A stretch of 64,000 nucleotides of DNA, from positions 248,001-312,000 of the forward strand of contig CANMOY010000002.1 of the NCBI GenBank assembly GCA_947499595.1, written 5' to 3'. Both the position numbers and the translations under genes were made by a program. Positions 9,737 through 18,838 of the stretch are shown in pieces; the stretch's first letter is position 1; every line of letters starts with the position of its first letter. Under the pieces are notes generated by a model. It worked only from the letters and a program-made list of their open reading frames with translations, searched no databases and was not told the origin of the DNA. Origin of the DNA: an uncultured Mesonia sp. (GTDB taxonomy: Bacteria > Bacteroidota > Bacteroidia > Flavobacteriales > Flavobacteriaceae).

Positions 9737-10822
9737 TTAATGATGTTCATGTTCTTCAACGGCCACTCCAATAAAAAGGGCCGATAGCATGGTAAAGATA
9801 AAAGCTTGTAAAAATGCTACTAATAGCTCTAATACCATTATAAATAAGGCGAATGGAACCGAAATTCCGGCTACACCTACATTTTCTAAAATAAAAATTA
9901 AGCCTAATAAACTTAAAATAATAATATGCCCCGCAGTGATATTCGCAAATAGACGTATCATTAAGGCAATTGGTTTAATGAATAATCCAATCAACTCAAT
10001 TGGTGCTAATAATATTTTAACAGGCACGGGTACACCGGGCATCCAGAAAATATGCGCCCAGTAATCTTTATTACCGTTTATTAAAATCAAAATTAGGGTA
10101 AATAATCCTAAAGCAACCGTAACCGAAATATTTCCAGTAACGTTTGCTGCTCCAGGCAAAAGCCCTAATAAATTGGTAATCCAAATAAAGAAAAATACAG
10201 TTAGTAAGAATGGCATAAACTTCATATACTTTTTCTTACCTATATTTGGTATGGCAATGTCATCACGTACAAAAAGAACTAAGGCTTCCAAGGCATTATT
10301 AAGACCCTTTGGCGCTTTGTCACTTTTTTTATGATGACGCGCTAGGCTAAAAAAGAAAATAAGCATTACTATTACCGTTAAAAACATAGCCGCTACGTTT
10401 TTAGTTATCGATAAATCAGTTGGAGCTGTAGCATTATTGGGGTAATGGTCTTCACCAAAACTAAGTTTTTCTTCACCCGCATTAAGTTGATAAATCGTCT
10501 CGTGATAATTTACAAAGCGCTTACCGTCTTTCTCTACCACAACTTCACCTTCAATATCGTGATGAAATTCACTAGACATAAAAGAAACCACTCCGTCTTC
10601 AGTATAAAGAATTACGGGTAATGGCAAGGTGTATGAATTATCACCACTTCCTAAAAAGTGCCATCCATGCGCATCACCAATATGATGCATTATCATGTCT
10701 GTAGGGTTAAACTGCTCTTCAGCTTCAGAATTTGATTCTTTAGCCAATGAGTTAAAAGGGATCGCAGTTAAGGTTATTGCTAGTGCAATTAGAAACTTAA
10801 ACGATTTAAATGTTGTCATCAT
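9737..10822 (-). CDS. atpB: ATP synthase subunit a
   Basis: A 361-residue F0 channel subunit. It has a cleavable signal-like N-terminus (to about residue 28) and a His/Asp-rich periplasmic extension (about 40-130), typical of Bacteroidota and absent from the E. coli protein. Five or six membrane helices follow. The essential Arg lies in IALMIRLFANITAGH (about residues 285-299). First gene of the operon; no atpI/atpZ or bactofilin gene precedes it here. Confidence 0.95.
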   Translation of the reverse strand: MMTTFKSFKFLIALAITLTAIPFNSLAKESNSEAEEQFNPTDMIMHHIGDAHGWHFLGSGDNSYTLPLPVILYTEDGVVSFMSSEFHHDIEGEVVVEKDGKRFVNYHETIYQLNAGEEKLSFGEDHYPNNATAPTDLSITKNVAAMFLTVIVMLIFFFSLARHHKKSDKAPKGLNNALEALVLFVRDDIAIPNIGKKKYMKFMPFLLTVFFFIWITNLLGLLPGAANVTGNISVTVALGLFTLILILINGNKDYWAHIFWMPGVPVPVKILLAPIELIGLFIKPIALMIRLFANITAGHIIILSLLGLIFILENVGVAGISVPFALFIMVLELLVAFLQAFIFTMLSALFIGVAVEEHEHH

Positions 10823-10862
10823 AGCTGATCAACTTAATGGATTGCGCTTAAAAAATTTTGTG

Positions 10863-10870
10863 CAAAGATA
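10863..10870 (-). promoter_or_regulatory. Candidate -7 box for the atp operon
   Basis: On the minus strand this reads TATCTTTG, a perfect match to the Bacteroidota -7 consensus TAnnTTTG, about 40 bases before the atpB ATG. No convincing TTG is seen at -33. Confidence 0.5.
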
Positions 10871-11005
10871 GTCTTTTATAACTTATTTAAAAGACTTGTA
10901 ATTAAATTTTTTATATAGGCTGCCAGACAATGCTAGATGGAGCGTTTTTGCGGTTTAAGCACTTCGTTTTCAGTTAACAAGAATTAAGTGGTGCTACAGG
11001 TTGGG

Positions 11006-12706
11006 CTAATTCTTGAAATCGAAATCTCTTAGCTTAAGTTGCAGGGTGGTTTGGCCGTTCCATTCGTTTTCTTCTAGACTATAAACAGCCGAGCAACTTT
11101 TAGCGCGGAGTAGATCTTGTAGATGCTTACCCAAGTTAAATCCTATCCCAGAAAAAATATGCTTACTGCCCCTCTGTTTAAGACTGCATTTAAGGTGATT
11201 TTTATCTGCTCCTACTTGTTTAGAAAAGCCGTTTTCTTTCAAATTATCAGTCATAAAGATGGGGGCTGGATTTCCTGGACCGAAAGGCGCAAATTGGCTC
11301 AGGATTCTATAAAATTTTGGAGTTATTGATTTGAAGTCTAGTTTTAAATCGATGTTTATTTCGGGTTCTAGTAGTTTGGGGTTGATTTGTTGTTGTACGA
11401 CTTGTTCAAATTTTTGTTTAAAAAGGCTGTAATTCTCTTCAGTCAAGGTTAGGCCAGCAGCATACTTATGACCTCCAAACTGCTCAATTAATTCTTGACA
11501 GGCTTCTAAAGCCGCATATAAATCAAATCCTTTTACAGATCTTGCCGAAGCAGCTAACTTTTCTCCACTTTTTGTAAACACTAAGGTGGGTCTGTAGTAG
11601 GTCTCGGTTAAACGCGATGCCACTATTCCTATTACTCCTTTGTGCCAATCTTTTTGATAAACTACTGTGGTGGTTCTTTTTTCTTCTTTTAAACTTTTTA
11701 TTTGGCTTAATGCCTCTTGAGTTATATTTTTATCTGTTTCTCGACGGTCTTGGTTAAATCTATCAATGGCATGAGCCATTTCTTGTGCTTCCTTGGGGTC
11801 GGTGGTAAGCATTAGATCCACCGCGTGTAAAGCGTGTTCCATTCGACCAGCAGCATTTATTCGGGGTGCAATGATAAAAACTACATCGGTTATGCTTAGT
11901 TTTTTTTTATTGATTTCTTTTATAATGGCTTGAAAACCAACACGAGGCAAGCTGTTGATTACCTGCAATCCGTAAAAAGCTAAAATTCTATTTTCTCCTG
12001 TTATAGGTACAATATCTGCGCCAATGGCTGTGGCTACTAGATCTAAATAAGGGGTCAAAAACTCAATACCTCTACCTTGATTTTTTTCTAAAGCTTGTAT
12101 TAATTTGAAACCAACTCCACATCCGCAAAGTTCTTTGTAAGGGTAGTTACAATCGGGTCGCTTAGGATTTAAAACGGCAACTGCCTTTGGTATTTCGGGT
12201 CCTGGTCTGTGGTGATCGCAAATAATGAAGTCTAATCCCTTCTTTTGTGCATAATCTACCTTATCTACCGCTTTGATGCCACAATCTAACGCAATAATTA
12301 AATCGAATTCATTATCGTGTGCAAAATCAATACCTTGATAAGAAATACCATAACCTTCTTTGTATCTATCAGGTATGTAGCAAATTACATTTTCTGTATA
12401 ATTGCGTAAATAAGAACTCATCAATGCAACACTTGTTGTGCCATCTACATCATAATCTCCATATACAAGAATTCTTTGATTAAGCTGTATGGCTTGTTCA
12501 ATTCTGTTTACAGCGATATCCATGTCTTGCATTAAAAATGGGTCGTGCAGGTCGGCTAGGCTTGGTCTAAAAAAAGCTTTTGCTTGCTCAAAATTTTCAA
12601 TTCCGCGCTGAACCAATAAAGTGGCAATATTCTGGTCTACTTGAAGTACCTCTTGTAGGTGTTTGACCTTATCAATATCGGGTATTGGTTTTAATGTCCA
12701 GCGCAT
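11006..12706 (-). CDS. recJ: Single-stranded-DNA-specific exonuclease RecJ
   Basis: A 566-residue 5'-3' ssDNA exonuclease of the DHH family, acting in recombination and mismatch/base-excision repair. Metal-binding motifs are intact: DYDVDGTTS (84-92), DCGIK (141-145) and DHHRPG (164-169). The DHHA1 domain with GGHKYAAGLTL (near residue 416) and a C-terminal OB-like domain complete the family. It starts 24 bases after the glycosylase gene, so the two probably share a transcript. The ATP synthase promoter lies further downstream. Confidence 0.96.
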   Translation of the reverse strand: MRWTLKPIPDIDKVKHLQEVLQVDQNIATLLVQRGIENFEQAKAFFRPSLADLHDPFLMQDMDIAVNRIEQAIQLNQRILVYGDYDVDGTTSVALMSSYLRNYTENVICYIPDRYKEGYGISYQGIDFAHDNEFDLIIALDCGIKAVDKVDYAQKKGLDFIICDHHRPGPEIPKAVAVLNPKRPDCNYPYKELCGCGVGFKLIQALEKNQGRGIEFLTPYLDLVATAIGADIVPITGENRILAFYGLQVINSLPRVGFQAIIKEINKKKLSITDVVFIIAPRINAAGRMEHALHAVDLMLTTDPKEAQEMAHAIDRFNQDRRETDKNITQEALSQIKSLKEEKRTTTVVYQKDWHKGVIGIVASRLTETYYRPTLVFTKSGEKLAASARSVKGFDLYAALEACQELIEQFGGHKYAAGLTLTEENYSLFKQKFEQVVQQQINPKLLEPEINIDLKLDFKSITPKFYRILSQFAPFGPGNPAPIFMTDNLKENGFSKQVGADKNHLKCSLKQRGSKHIFSGIGFNLGKHLQDLLRAKSCSAVYSLEENEWNGQTTLQLKLRDFDFKN

Positions 12707-12730
12707 TTTTATGGATTTGAACAGATAAAG

Positions 12731-13297
12731 TTACAAAACTTTATGCTGTATATATTGTCTTATATAAGGAATTGCATCTTTTTCGAACCAAGGGTTTTTG
12801 CTTCGCCAAAATCGGTTTACGGGAGAAGGATGTGGTAAAGGTAAATATTGAGGAAGGTAATCTTTATAATTTTCAACCTGTTGGGTTAATTTTTTTTTTG
12901 TGCCAAGGTAATATTTACATGCGTGCGCCCCAATGAGTATTTTTAAAGGTTGTTGTTTAAAAGCGTCTAATATGCTTTTGTGCCATAAAGGCGCACATTC
13001 TTTTCTAGGAGGTAAGTCACCAGTTTTGGCTTTGCCAGGATAACAAAATCCCATGGGCATTACGCCAAAGTAATCGGTATTATAAAATTGTTCATCTGTA
13101 ACGCCGAGCCATTCTCTTAATTTTCTTCCGCTTGGATCATTCCAGTCAATACCGGTGTTGTGAACAGCTCTTCCTGGGGCCTGACTTATCAATAGTATTT
13201 TTGTATTTTGATTAAAACGCACTATGGGTTTAGCACCAAGGGGTAAATTCTTTTCGCAGAGGGTACAAGAACGAATATCTTTTAATAAGTCTTTCAT
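12731..13297 (-). CDS. Uracil-DNA glycosylase superfamily protein
   Basis: A 188-residue member of the UDG superfamily. Motif 1 appears as SQAPGRAVHNTGIDWND (about residues 34-50) and motif 2 as HPSPVN (about 156-161). A CxxC pair (11 and 14) starts the protein, but a second pair with the spacing of the family-4 iron-sulfur cluster is not evident. It may belong to the short, cluster-less group rather than family 4. Expected role: removal of uracil or related damaged bases. It is co-transcribed with recJ, which supports base-excision repair. A TAGCTTTG box lies only 4 bases before the ATG. Confidence 0.82.
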   Translation of the reverse strand: MKDLLKDIRSCTLCEKNLPLGAKPIVRFNQNTKILLISQAPGRAVHNTGIDWNDPSGRKLREWLGVTDEQFYNTDYFGVMPMGFCYPGKAKTGDLPPRKECAPLWHKSILDAFKQQPLKILIGAHACKYYLGTKKKLTQQVENYKDYLPQYLPLPHPSPVNRFWRSKNPWFEKDAIPYIRQYIQHKVL

Positions 13298-13301
13298 AAA
13301 G

Positions 13302-13309
13302 CAAAGCTA
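13302..13309 (-). promoter_or_regulatory. -7 box directly before the glycosylase start
   Basis: TAGCTTTG on the minus strand, 4 bases from the ATG, with a TTG 16 bases upstream. If used, transcription begins at or next to the start codon. Confidence 0.55.
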
Positions 13310-13315
13310 TTTAAT

Positions 13316-13323
13316 TACTTTTG
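13316..13323 (+). promoter_or_regulatory. -7 box for the small membrane protein gene
   Basis: TACTTTTG on the plus strand, 17 bases before the ATG. It lies just beyond the oppositely oriented glycosylase box, so the two genes share a divergent promoter region. Confidence 0.5.
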
Positions 13324-13340
13324 AACAACCATAAATAATT

Positions 13341-13754
13341 ATGCAGCAGGATACCTTAAAATTTAAGCAAAATAACCTTTTGATTATAGGATTAGTGATA
13401 GTAGTAGGCGCCTTGCTTTTACTCATTGGTTTGTCAGGTTATATTCTTAGTGAAAGCACTATTTATTTTTACCTTATAATATTAGGTAATCTATTATTAA
13501 TTACTAGTTTCTTCGTCATGAGATTGCGGAAAAATCAAGTTCTTTATGACCCTGTTTTTATCCGCTTTAAGCTGAAAAATTATGAAAAACAAAAAATTAA
13601 AATAACCGATATCAAATCAGCATATCTTCAGGGAGATGAGCTAGTTTTGCGGTTGAATCAGGAGAAGAAACATTTTCATTTAACATCTTATTCAAAGCAA
13701 GATCGGCTGGCGCTTTTAAATTTAATAGAAGCACTTATTGAGCAAGCAGATTAA
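13341..13754 (+). CDS. Small two-helix membrane protein, function unknown
   Basis: 137 residues. Two hydrophobic helices (about 13-37 and 40-60) are followed by a soluble, cytoplasm-facing tail of about 75 residues. The tail alternates charged and hydrophobic residues, as in bacterial PH-like domains (KIKITDIKSAYLQGDELVLRL). I do not recognise a named family. It is divergent from the glycosylase gene, and its stop overlaps the convergent rsmI stop by 4 bases. Confidence 0.75.
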   Translation: MQQDTLKFKQNNLLIIGLVIVVGALLLLIGLSGYILSESTIYFYLIILGNLLLITSFFVMRLRKNQVLYDPVFIRFKLKNYEKQKIKITDIKSAYLQGDELVLRLNQEKKHFHLTSYSKQDRLALLNLIEALIEQAD

Positions 13755-14425
13755 GCGGTTTTTCCTGCAACTATGAGAACTATTTCGCCTTTGGGTGGTT
13801 TCTCGGTATAATGTTTAGTTAATTCTGTTAAACTGCCTCTTTGAGTTTCTTCATGCATTTTTGAGATTTCTCTCGAAATACTGGCTAATCGCCCTTCTCC
13901 TAGGTATTCAGCAAGATGGTTTAGGGTTTTAAGCAACTTATGAGGTGATTCATAAAATACCATGGTTCTAGTTTCTTCGCTTAAAAACTTTAAGCGGGTT
14001 TGTCTTCCTTTTTTGACGGGTAAAAAACCTTCGAATACAAACTTGTCATTTGGTAATCCACTATTGACTAATGCGGGTACAAAAGCCGTAGCTCCTGGTA
14101 GACAGTCTACTTCTATGCCGGCCTCAATACAAGCTCGGGCGAGTAGGAAACCAGGGTCAGAAATGGCAGGTGTGCCCGCGTCGCTAATGAGTGCGGCGGT
14201 TTCACCATTTAAAATACGATCAACTATTTTGGCTATAGTTTTATGTTCATTATGCATATGATGGCTATGCATAGGAGTATTTATTTCGAAATGTTTTAGA
14301 AGTTTACCGCTTGTTCTTGTGTCTTCGGCTAAAATAAAATCGACCGTTTTTAAGATCCGTAAAGCTCTTAAGGTAATGTCTTCTAAATTTCCGATGGGTG
14401 TAGGAACTAGAAATAATTTACTCAT
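13751..14425 (-). CDS. rsmI: 16S rRNA (cytidine1402-2'-O)-methyltransferase
   Basis: A 224-residue SAM-dependent tetrapyrrole-methylase-fold enzyme that 2'-O-methylates C1402 in the ribosomal decoding site. Signatures: LVPTPIGNLEDITLRALR (residues 6-23), the AEDTRTSGKLL segment, and SDAGTPAISDPG (about 81-92). The family usually runs 270-290 residues; this shorter form, lacking the C-terminal HTH-like extension, is common in Bacteroidota. It shares one base with the upstream gene, so it is coupled. Confidence 0.95.
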   Translation of the reverse strand: MSKLFLVPTPIGNLEDITLRALRILKTVDFILAEDTRTSGKLLKHFEINTPMHSHHMHNEHKTIAKIVDRILNGETAALISDAGTPAISDPGFLLARACIEAGIEVDCLPGATAFVPALVNSGLPNDKFVFEGFLPVKKGRQTRLKFLSEETRTMVFYESPHKLLKTLNHLAEYLGEGRLASISREISKMHEETQRGSLTELTKHYTEKPPKGEIVLIVAGKTA

Positions 14426-15288
14426 TATATAAATTTATTTTCAATTGCATTCATAAAGCGGGTTTCAATTTCTTCTTTGTTTTCCCAATGGTTATAGTCG
14501 GGTTTTACTTGTTCTTGAAGAAAACTATGCGCTTCTTGCCAATGCTCTAAGGTGTTAAGTTGGGAAATCACGCGATTATAATCGTTTGCATCGCCATCAA
14601 ACAAATGTTTGATGTAGGCCAAACGGTCATTTAAACCAATCTGTATACCTTGTTTCAAACGTTGATTGAGTGATTTTTTCTGTGCAACCTGGTCGTTGTG
14701 TGTTTTTTTAGGTTCAAATTCGGCTAACTCGCTTCCAAAAAGCATCTCTTGTTTTGGTAAAGACTGCTCTTTTTTTGTAGTGGCTGGTTGGCTTGGTTTT
14801 TCTTGTTCTTTTGTGGTGCCTATTGGTTCAAATTGAGGTAATTCATCAAAATGAACTCCAAAATCTGTGGTGTTTTCTTCTTTTTTTACGCTAGCCTCTG
14901 TTTCAGTTTTCTCTTGGTTAATTGATTTTGAAGTTTCAGAGGTTTTTAAATCTGATGTGTTTTCTTCTTTTGGGGTGTCTTTTTTTGACTCAGTAATATC
15001 TTTATGATCAGATCCTGAAGTTTTCTCAATAGGCTTTTCTTGGCTGGTTGCGGTGGTTTTAGTTTGGGTGTGGGTAGATTCATCAAATCTTGTCAAGCGT
15101 TCTTCAATCTGGGATTTACCAATTGTAGGTTGGTGACCTTCAAAATGTTTTTCGGTAAAAGAAAGCACGCTTAGTTTTTCATGCAATTCTGCGCTAATTG
15201 CTTTTAACTCGTGCACATCTGCTCTGTTTCGTAATTGTAAAATACGGTGTGCAAGACTCATTAACTCGGCTTCTAGTTGCTTTTTCAT
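14425..15288 (-). CDS. Conserved flavobacterial protein with low-complexity middle
   Basis: 287 residues in three parts: an N-terminal helical region (1-50, LMSLAHRILQLRNRADVHEL); a hydrophilic linker rich in Lys, Glu, Thr and Ser (about 70-190); and a conserved C-terminal helical domain (about 200-287, LNQRLKQGIQIGLNDRLAYIKHLF). No signal peptide or membrane helix, so cytoplasmic. I recall similar proteins only as uncharacterised. It overlaps rsmI by one base and is divergent from tdk. Confidence 0.75.
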   Translation of the reverse strand: MKKQLEAELMSLAHRILQLRNRADVHELKAISAELHEKLSVLSFTEKHFEGHQPTIGKSQIEERLTRFDESTHTQTKTTATSQEKPIEKTSGSDHKDITESKKDTPKEENTSDLKTSETSKSINQEKTETEASVKKEENTTDFGVHFDELPQFEPIGTTKEQEKPSQPATTKKEQSLPKQEMLFGSELAEFEPKKTHNDQVAQKKSLNQRLKQGIQIGLNDRLAYIKHLFDGDANDYNRVISQLNTLEHWQEAHSFLQEQVKPDYNHWENKEEIETRFMNAIENKFI

Positions 15289-15391
15289 AACTTTCTTTAT
15301 AAGTTTATTTACGCGGTGGTATTTTTATTAATTTTACTCTAAGAAAAAAGACAAAAATATATCCCATTAATTAAAGGCTGAAAAATACAAA

Positions 15392-16036
15392 ATGTTTCTT
15401 GAAAATACAGTAAATCACGAAGAGCAATTTGGTTGGATTGAGGTTATTTGCGGTAGTATGTTTTCTGGTAAGACCGAAGAGTTGATAAGAAGACTAAAGC
15501 GCGCCCAATTTGCCAAACAAAAAGTTGAAATTTTTAAACCTGCCGTCGATACGCGGTATGATGATCATTTTGTGGTATCTCACGATGAAAACGAAATACG
15601 GTCTACGCCGGTGCCTGCAGCTGCGAATATTCGCCTACTAGCCGATGGTTGTCAAGTAGTAGGCATTGATGAAGCTCAATTTTTTGATGATGAAATTGTA
15701 AGTGTTTGCAATGATTTGGCCAATAAAGGTATAAGAGTGGTAGTTGCTGGGCTAGATATGGATTTTAAAGGTAATCCTTTTGGTCCTATGCCTAATTTAA
15801 TGGCCACTGCAGAATATGTGACTAAAGTACATGCGGTTTGTACGCGTACGGGAAATTTAGCGCAGTATAGCTACCGGAAAGCTGCTAGTAAAGATTTAGT
15901 ATTATTGGGAGAAACGCTAGAATATGAACCCCTAAGTCGTGCGGCTTACGTCAAAGCGATGCGAGAACAAAAGAAAAGAGAAGATTCGTCTATAATTGAT
16001 AATGAAATAAGTACAGATCAAGCGCCTTTAAAATAA
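15392..16036 (+). CDS. tdk: Thymidine kinase (type II)
   Basis: A 214-residue salvage enzyme phosphorylating thymidine with ATP. The P-loop is GSMFSGKT (21-28), and the catalytic DEAQFF lies at 93-98. The zinc site of type II kinases is eroded: where two Cys pairs are normal, only Cys150 (HAVCTRTG) is seen and the C-terminal pair is absent. I recall this as a usual feature of Bacteroidota enzymes, so activity is still expected. alr starts 7 bases downstream. Confidence 0.95.
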   Translation: MFLENTVNHEEQFGWIEVICGSMFSGKTEELIRRLKRAQFAKQKVEIFKPAVDTRYDDHFVVSHDENEIRSTPVPAAANIRLLADGCQVVGIDEAQFFDDEIVSVCNDLANKGIRVVVAGLDMDFKGNPFGPMPNLMATAEYVTKVHAVCTRTGNLAQYSYRKAASKDLVLLGETLEYEPLSRAAYVKAMREQKKREDSSIIDNEISTDQAPLK

Positions 16037-16043
16037 TTTAGGA

Positions 16044-17144
16044 ATGATAGGAGAAACAGTTTTAGAAATAAATTTAAAGTCTTTAGCACATAATTTTGAA
16101 TACTTAAAAAGCAAAATTAAATCTAGTACTAAAGTAATGGGCGTTGTAAAGGCCTTTGCTTATGGGAGCGAAGCAGGTGAAGTAGCGCTTAAATTACAAG
16201 AATTGGGTATAGATTTTTTTGCGGTAGCCTATACAAATGAAGGGGTTAAATTAAGAGAGGTGGGAGTTACCCAACCTATTTTGGTGCTTCATCCCCAATC
16301 CATGCATTTTGAGACCCTAATACAAAACTGTCTTACTCCTAGCATTTATAGTAAATTTGTACTTGATCACTTTATCGCTTCCGCGGAAGCGCATAAACAA
16401 AAAAATTACCCTATACACCTAAAATTGAATACCGGCTTTAATCGTTTGGGTTTTGCCAATCAAGAGTTGGATGGAGTGATTGAAAAATTAAAAACCACTA
16501 AGGCTGTTCAGGTTGAGGGCATTTATTCTCATCTAGCGGCCAGTGAAGATTTAGAAGAGAAAGATTTCTCCTGTTCACAAATCAACAACTATAAGGCTAT
16601 GAGTGAGCAATTAATCAATCAATTAGGATATAGGCCTTTAAAGCATTTGTGTAATACTAGTGGCATATTAAATTACCCAGAAGCGCACCATGATATGGTT
16701 CGCACAGGAATTGGTTTGCATGGTTATAGTAATGATTTTGCGGTTGATGTAGCACTAAAGCCTATAGCTACTTTAAAAACAATAATTTCACAGATTCATG
16801 AAGTGCAACCAGGTGAATCTGTAGGATATAACCGCAAATTTATAGCCGAAAAATTTACTAAGACAGCAACCCTCCCTCTCGGTCACGCCGATGGGATTAA
16901 CCGTATATATGGAAAGGGTAAAAATTATGTTTCTATAAAAGGGGAGAAAGCACCTATCATAGGAAACGTATGTATGGATATGATTATGGTAGATGTTACC
17001 CATATTAATTGCAAAGAGGGCGATGAGGTAATTGTTTTTGGCCCCGAATTAAGTGCTGAAGTATTTGCTAATTTGGCAGGAAGTATATCTTATGAACTGA
17101 TTACTTCGGTATCTCAACGCATTAAGCGAAAAATTATAAATTAA
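16044..17144 (+). CDS. alr: Alanine racemase
   Basis: A 366-residue PLP enzyme interconverting L- and D-alanine for peptidoglycan. The PLP lysine is Lys36 in VVKAFAYG (the usual VVKANAYG with Phe for Asn). The catalytic Tyr is in GYNRK (about residue 260), and the C-terminal beta domain carries NVCMDMIMVDVT. A stand-alone racemase here, without the murF fusion known in some Bacteroidota. It follows tdk closely, so the two are likely co-transcribed. Confidence 0.96.
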   Translation: MIGETVLEINLKSLAHNFEYLKSKIKSSTKVMGVVKAFAYGSEAGEVALKLQELGIDFFAVAYTNEGVKLREVGVTQPILVLHPQSMHFETLIQNCLTPSIYSKFVLDHFIASAEAHKQKNYPIHLKLNTGFNRLGFANQELDGVIEKLKTTKAVQVEGIYSHLAASEDLEEKDFSCSQINNYKAMSEQLINQLGYRPLKHLCNTSGILNYPEAHHDMVRTGIGLHGYSNDFAVDVALKPIATLKTIISQIHEVQPGESVGYNRKFIAEKFTKTATLPLGHADGINRIYGKGKNYVSIKGEKAPIIGNVCMDMIMVDVTHINCKEGDEVIVFGPELSAEVFANLAGSISYELITSVSQRIKRKIIN

Positions 17145-17190
17145 ATTCAAATATTTTATTAAATTGCTGAAATAACCTTAACTAAATAAT

Positions 17191-17610
17191 ATGAGTTTTT
17201 TTAGCGATTTTAAGAAGTTCCTTATGAAAGGAGACATTGTAGCACTGGCCACAGCGGTGGTTATTGGTGCTGCCTTTAAAACCATTGTTGATTCTGTGGT
17301 TAAAGACGTGATAACGCCAATAATTGGTGTAATAACTGGGGGTACAGATTTTACCCAAAAATTCATTGCCTTAGACGGCGCAACATATGCGAGTCTAGAG
17401 GCTGCTAATGAAGCCAACGCAGCAGTAATTACCTATGGTAATTTAATACAAGCAATTATTAATTTTATAATTGTAGGTTTGTTTATTTTCTTGTTTTTAA
17501 GAGCTTATGAGAAAACAAAGAAGAAAGAAGAGGCAAAACCAGCAGCACCTAAAGGCCCTAGCCAAGAAGAGTTGCTTATCGAGATAAGAGACGAGCTGCG
17601 TAAAAAATAA
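17191..17610 (+). CDS. mscL: Large-conductance mechanosensitive channel
   Basis: A 139-residue inner-membrane pentameric emergency valve for hypo-osmotic shock. The first pore helix is canonical ([21 protein letters not shown], about 11-31); the second spans about residues 88-110. The C-terminal bundle is Lys/Glu-rich. The segment between the helices is in the normal size range. A terminator follows. Confidence 0.96.
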   Translation: MSFFSDFKKFLMKGDIVALATAVVIGAAFKTIVDSVVKDVITPIIGVITGGTDFTQKFIALDGATYASLEAANEANAAVITYGNLIQAIINFIIVGLFIFLFLRAYEKTKKKEEAKPAAPKGPSQEELLIEIRDELRKK

Positions 17611-17642
17611 GGTTTATCTTTAATTAAATAGTAGATAATTTG

Positions 17643-17671
17643 AAACCCTAAAAACCAGATTTTTAGGGTTT
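17643..17671 (+). terminator. Rho-independent terminator after mscL
   Basis: A perfect 12-bp stem (AAACCCTAAAAA / TTTTTAGGGTTT) with a 5-base loop runs straight into further T residues on the plus strand. Confidence 0.88.
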
Positions 17672-17708
17672 TTTGTTTTTTAAAAGTACACGAAAATTTG
17701 TAAAATAG

Positions 17709-17716
17709 TATATTTG
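17709..17716 (+). promoter_or_regulatory. -7 box for asd
   Basis: TATATTTG, 25 bases before the asd ATG and after the mscL terminator, so asd starts its own transcript. Confidence 0.55.
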
Positions 17717-17741
17717 CTCGCATAACCCCAAATAAAAAACA

Positions 17742-18731
17742 ATGAGAATAGCTATTGTTGGTGCCACTGGTATGGTAGGCCAAGTAATTTTAGAAGTTTT
17801 ACAAGAACGCAATTTTCCCCTTACCGAATTGATTCCGGTAGCCTCAGAAAGATCAGTTGGAAAATCTATTGTTTTTAAGAAAAAAGAATATCCTATTGTA
17901 AGCTTGCAGGCTGCTTTAAAGAAAAAACCGGATATTGCCCTTTTTTCTGCCGGTGGTGATACTTCGTTACTTTGGGCGCCAAGGTTTGCCGAGATAGGAA
18001 CTCGAGTTATCGATAATTCTTCGGCTTGGCGAATGGATGCTACAAAAAAACTTATTGTTCCCGAGATTAACGCCAATCAGCTTACCAAAGAAGATTATAT
18101 TATAGCCAACCCTAATTGTTCTACGGTACAATTGGTAATGGTTTTAAGTCCGTTACATCAAAGGTTTAAAGTAAGGAGAGTAATCGTTTCAACCTATCAA
18201 TCCATTACAGGAACTGGTGTAAAAGCTGTTCGGCAGTTGGAGAACGAGATGCAATCTAAAAAAGGCGAGATGGCATATCCATATCCTATACACCAAAATG
18301 CTATTCCGCATTGCGATGTGTTTCTAGAAAACGATTACACTAAAGAGGAGATGAAACTCACTCAAGAAACCAAAAAAATATTACATGATGAAAATGTATT
18401 AGTATCGGCTACTGCTGTGCGAATTCCCGTTGTAGGCGGTCATAGTGAATCGGTTAATGTGGAGTTTGAGAATGCGGTTAGTGTGGGCGATATTAAAGCT
18501 GTTTTGCAAGAAACACCAGGCGTTCAACTTAAAGATAACCCTGATGTCAACGCATATCCTATGCCGGTTTTTGCCCGAGGTAAAGACGAGGTTTTTGTAG
18601 GTAGAATACGTGCCGATCATTCTCATTCTCATGCTATTAATATGTGGATCGTTGCCGATAATTTAAGGAAAGGGGCTGCAACCAACGCAGTGCAAATAGC
18701 CGAATATTTAATTGCGCAAAATTTAGTCTAA
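17742..18731 (+). CDS. asd: Aspartate-semialdehyde dehydrogenase
   Basis: A 329-residue NADPH enzyme making aspartate semialdehyde for lysine/diaminopimelate, threonine and methionine synthesis. It has the Rossmann motif GATGMVG (7-13), the catalytic Cys126 in NPNCST, and a conserved His in VGGHSESV (about residue 231). Its diaminopimelate product pathway joins peptidoglycan synthesis, as does the neighbouring alr. Confidence 0.96.
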   Translation: MRIAIVGATGMVGQVILEVLQERNFPLTELIPVASERSVGKSIVFKKKEYPIVSLQAALKKKPDIALFSAGGDTSLLWAPRFAEIGTRVIDNSSAWRMDATKKLIVPEINANQLTKEDYIIANPNCSTVQLVMVLSPLHQRFKVRRVIVSTYQSITGTGVKAVRQLENEMQSKKGEMAYPYPIHQNAIPHCDVFLENDYTKEEMKLTQETKKILHDENVLVSATAVRIPVVGGHSESVNVEFENAVSVGDIKAVLQETPGVQLKDNPDVNAYPMPVFARGKDEVFVGRIRADHSHSHAINMWIVADNLRKGAATNAVQIAEYLIAQNLV

Positions 18732-18823
18732 AAAGTAGATACAAAATAAGGGTTGCTGCCTAATAAATGTTTTCAGTTCTATTGAATTTAAGATAATTTT
18801 ATAAGAATTGATTTTTTATTGAT

Positions 18824-18831
18824 TATTTTTG
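18824..18831 (+). promoter_or_regulatory. -7 box 7 bases before the small Cys/His protein start
   Basis: TATTTTTG, perfect to TAnnTTTG. Only 7 bases separate it from the ATG, which predicts a leaderless or nearly leaderless mRNA for the uptake module. Confidence 0.55.
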
Positions 18832-18838
18832 CATCAAG

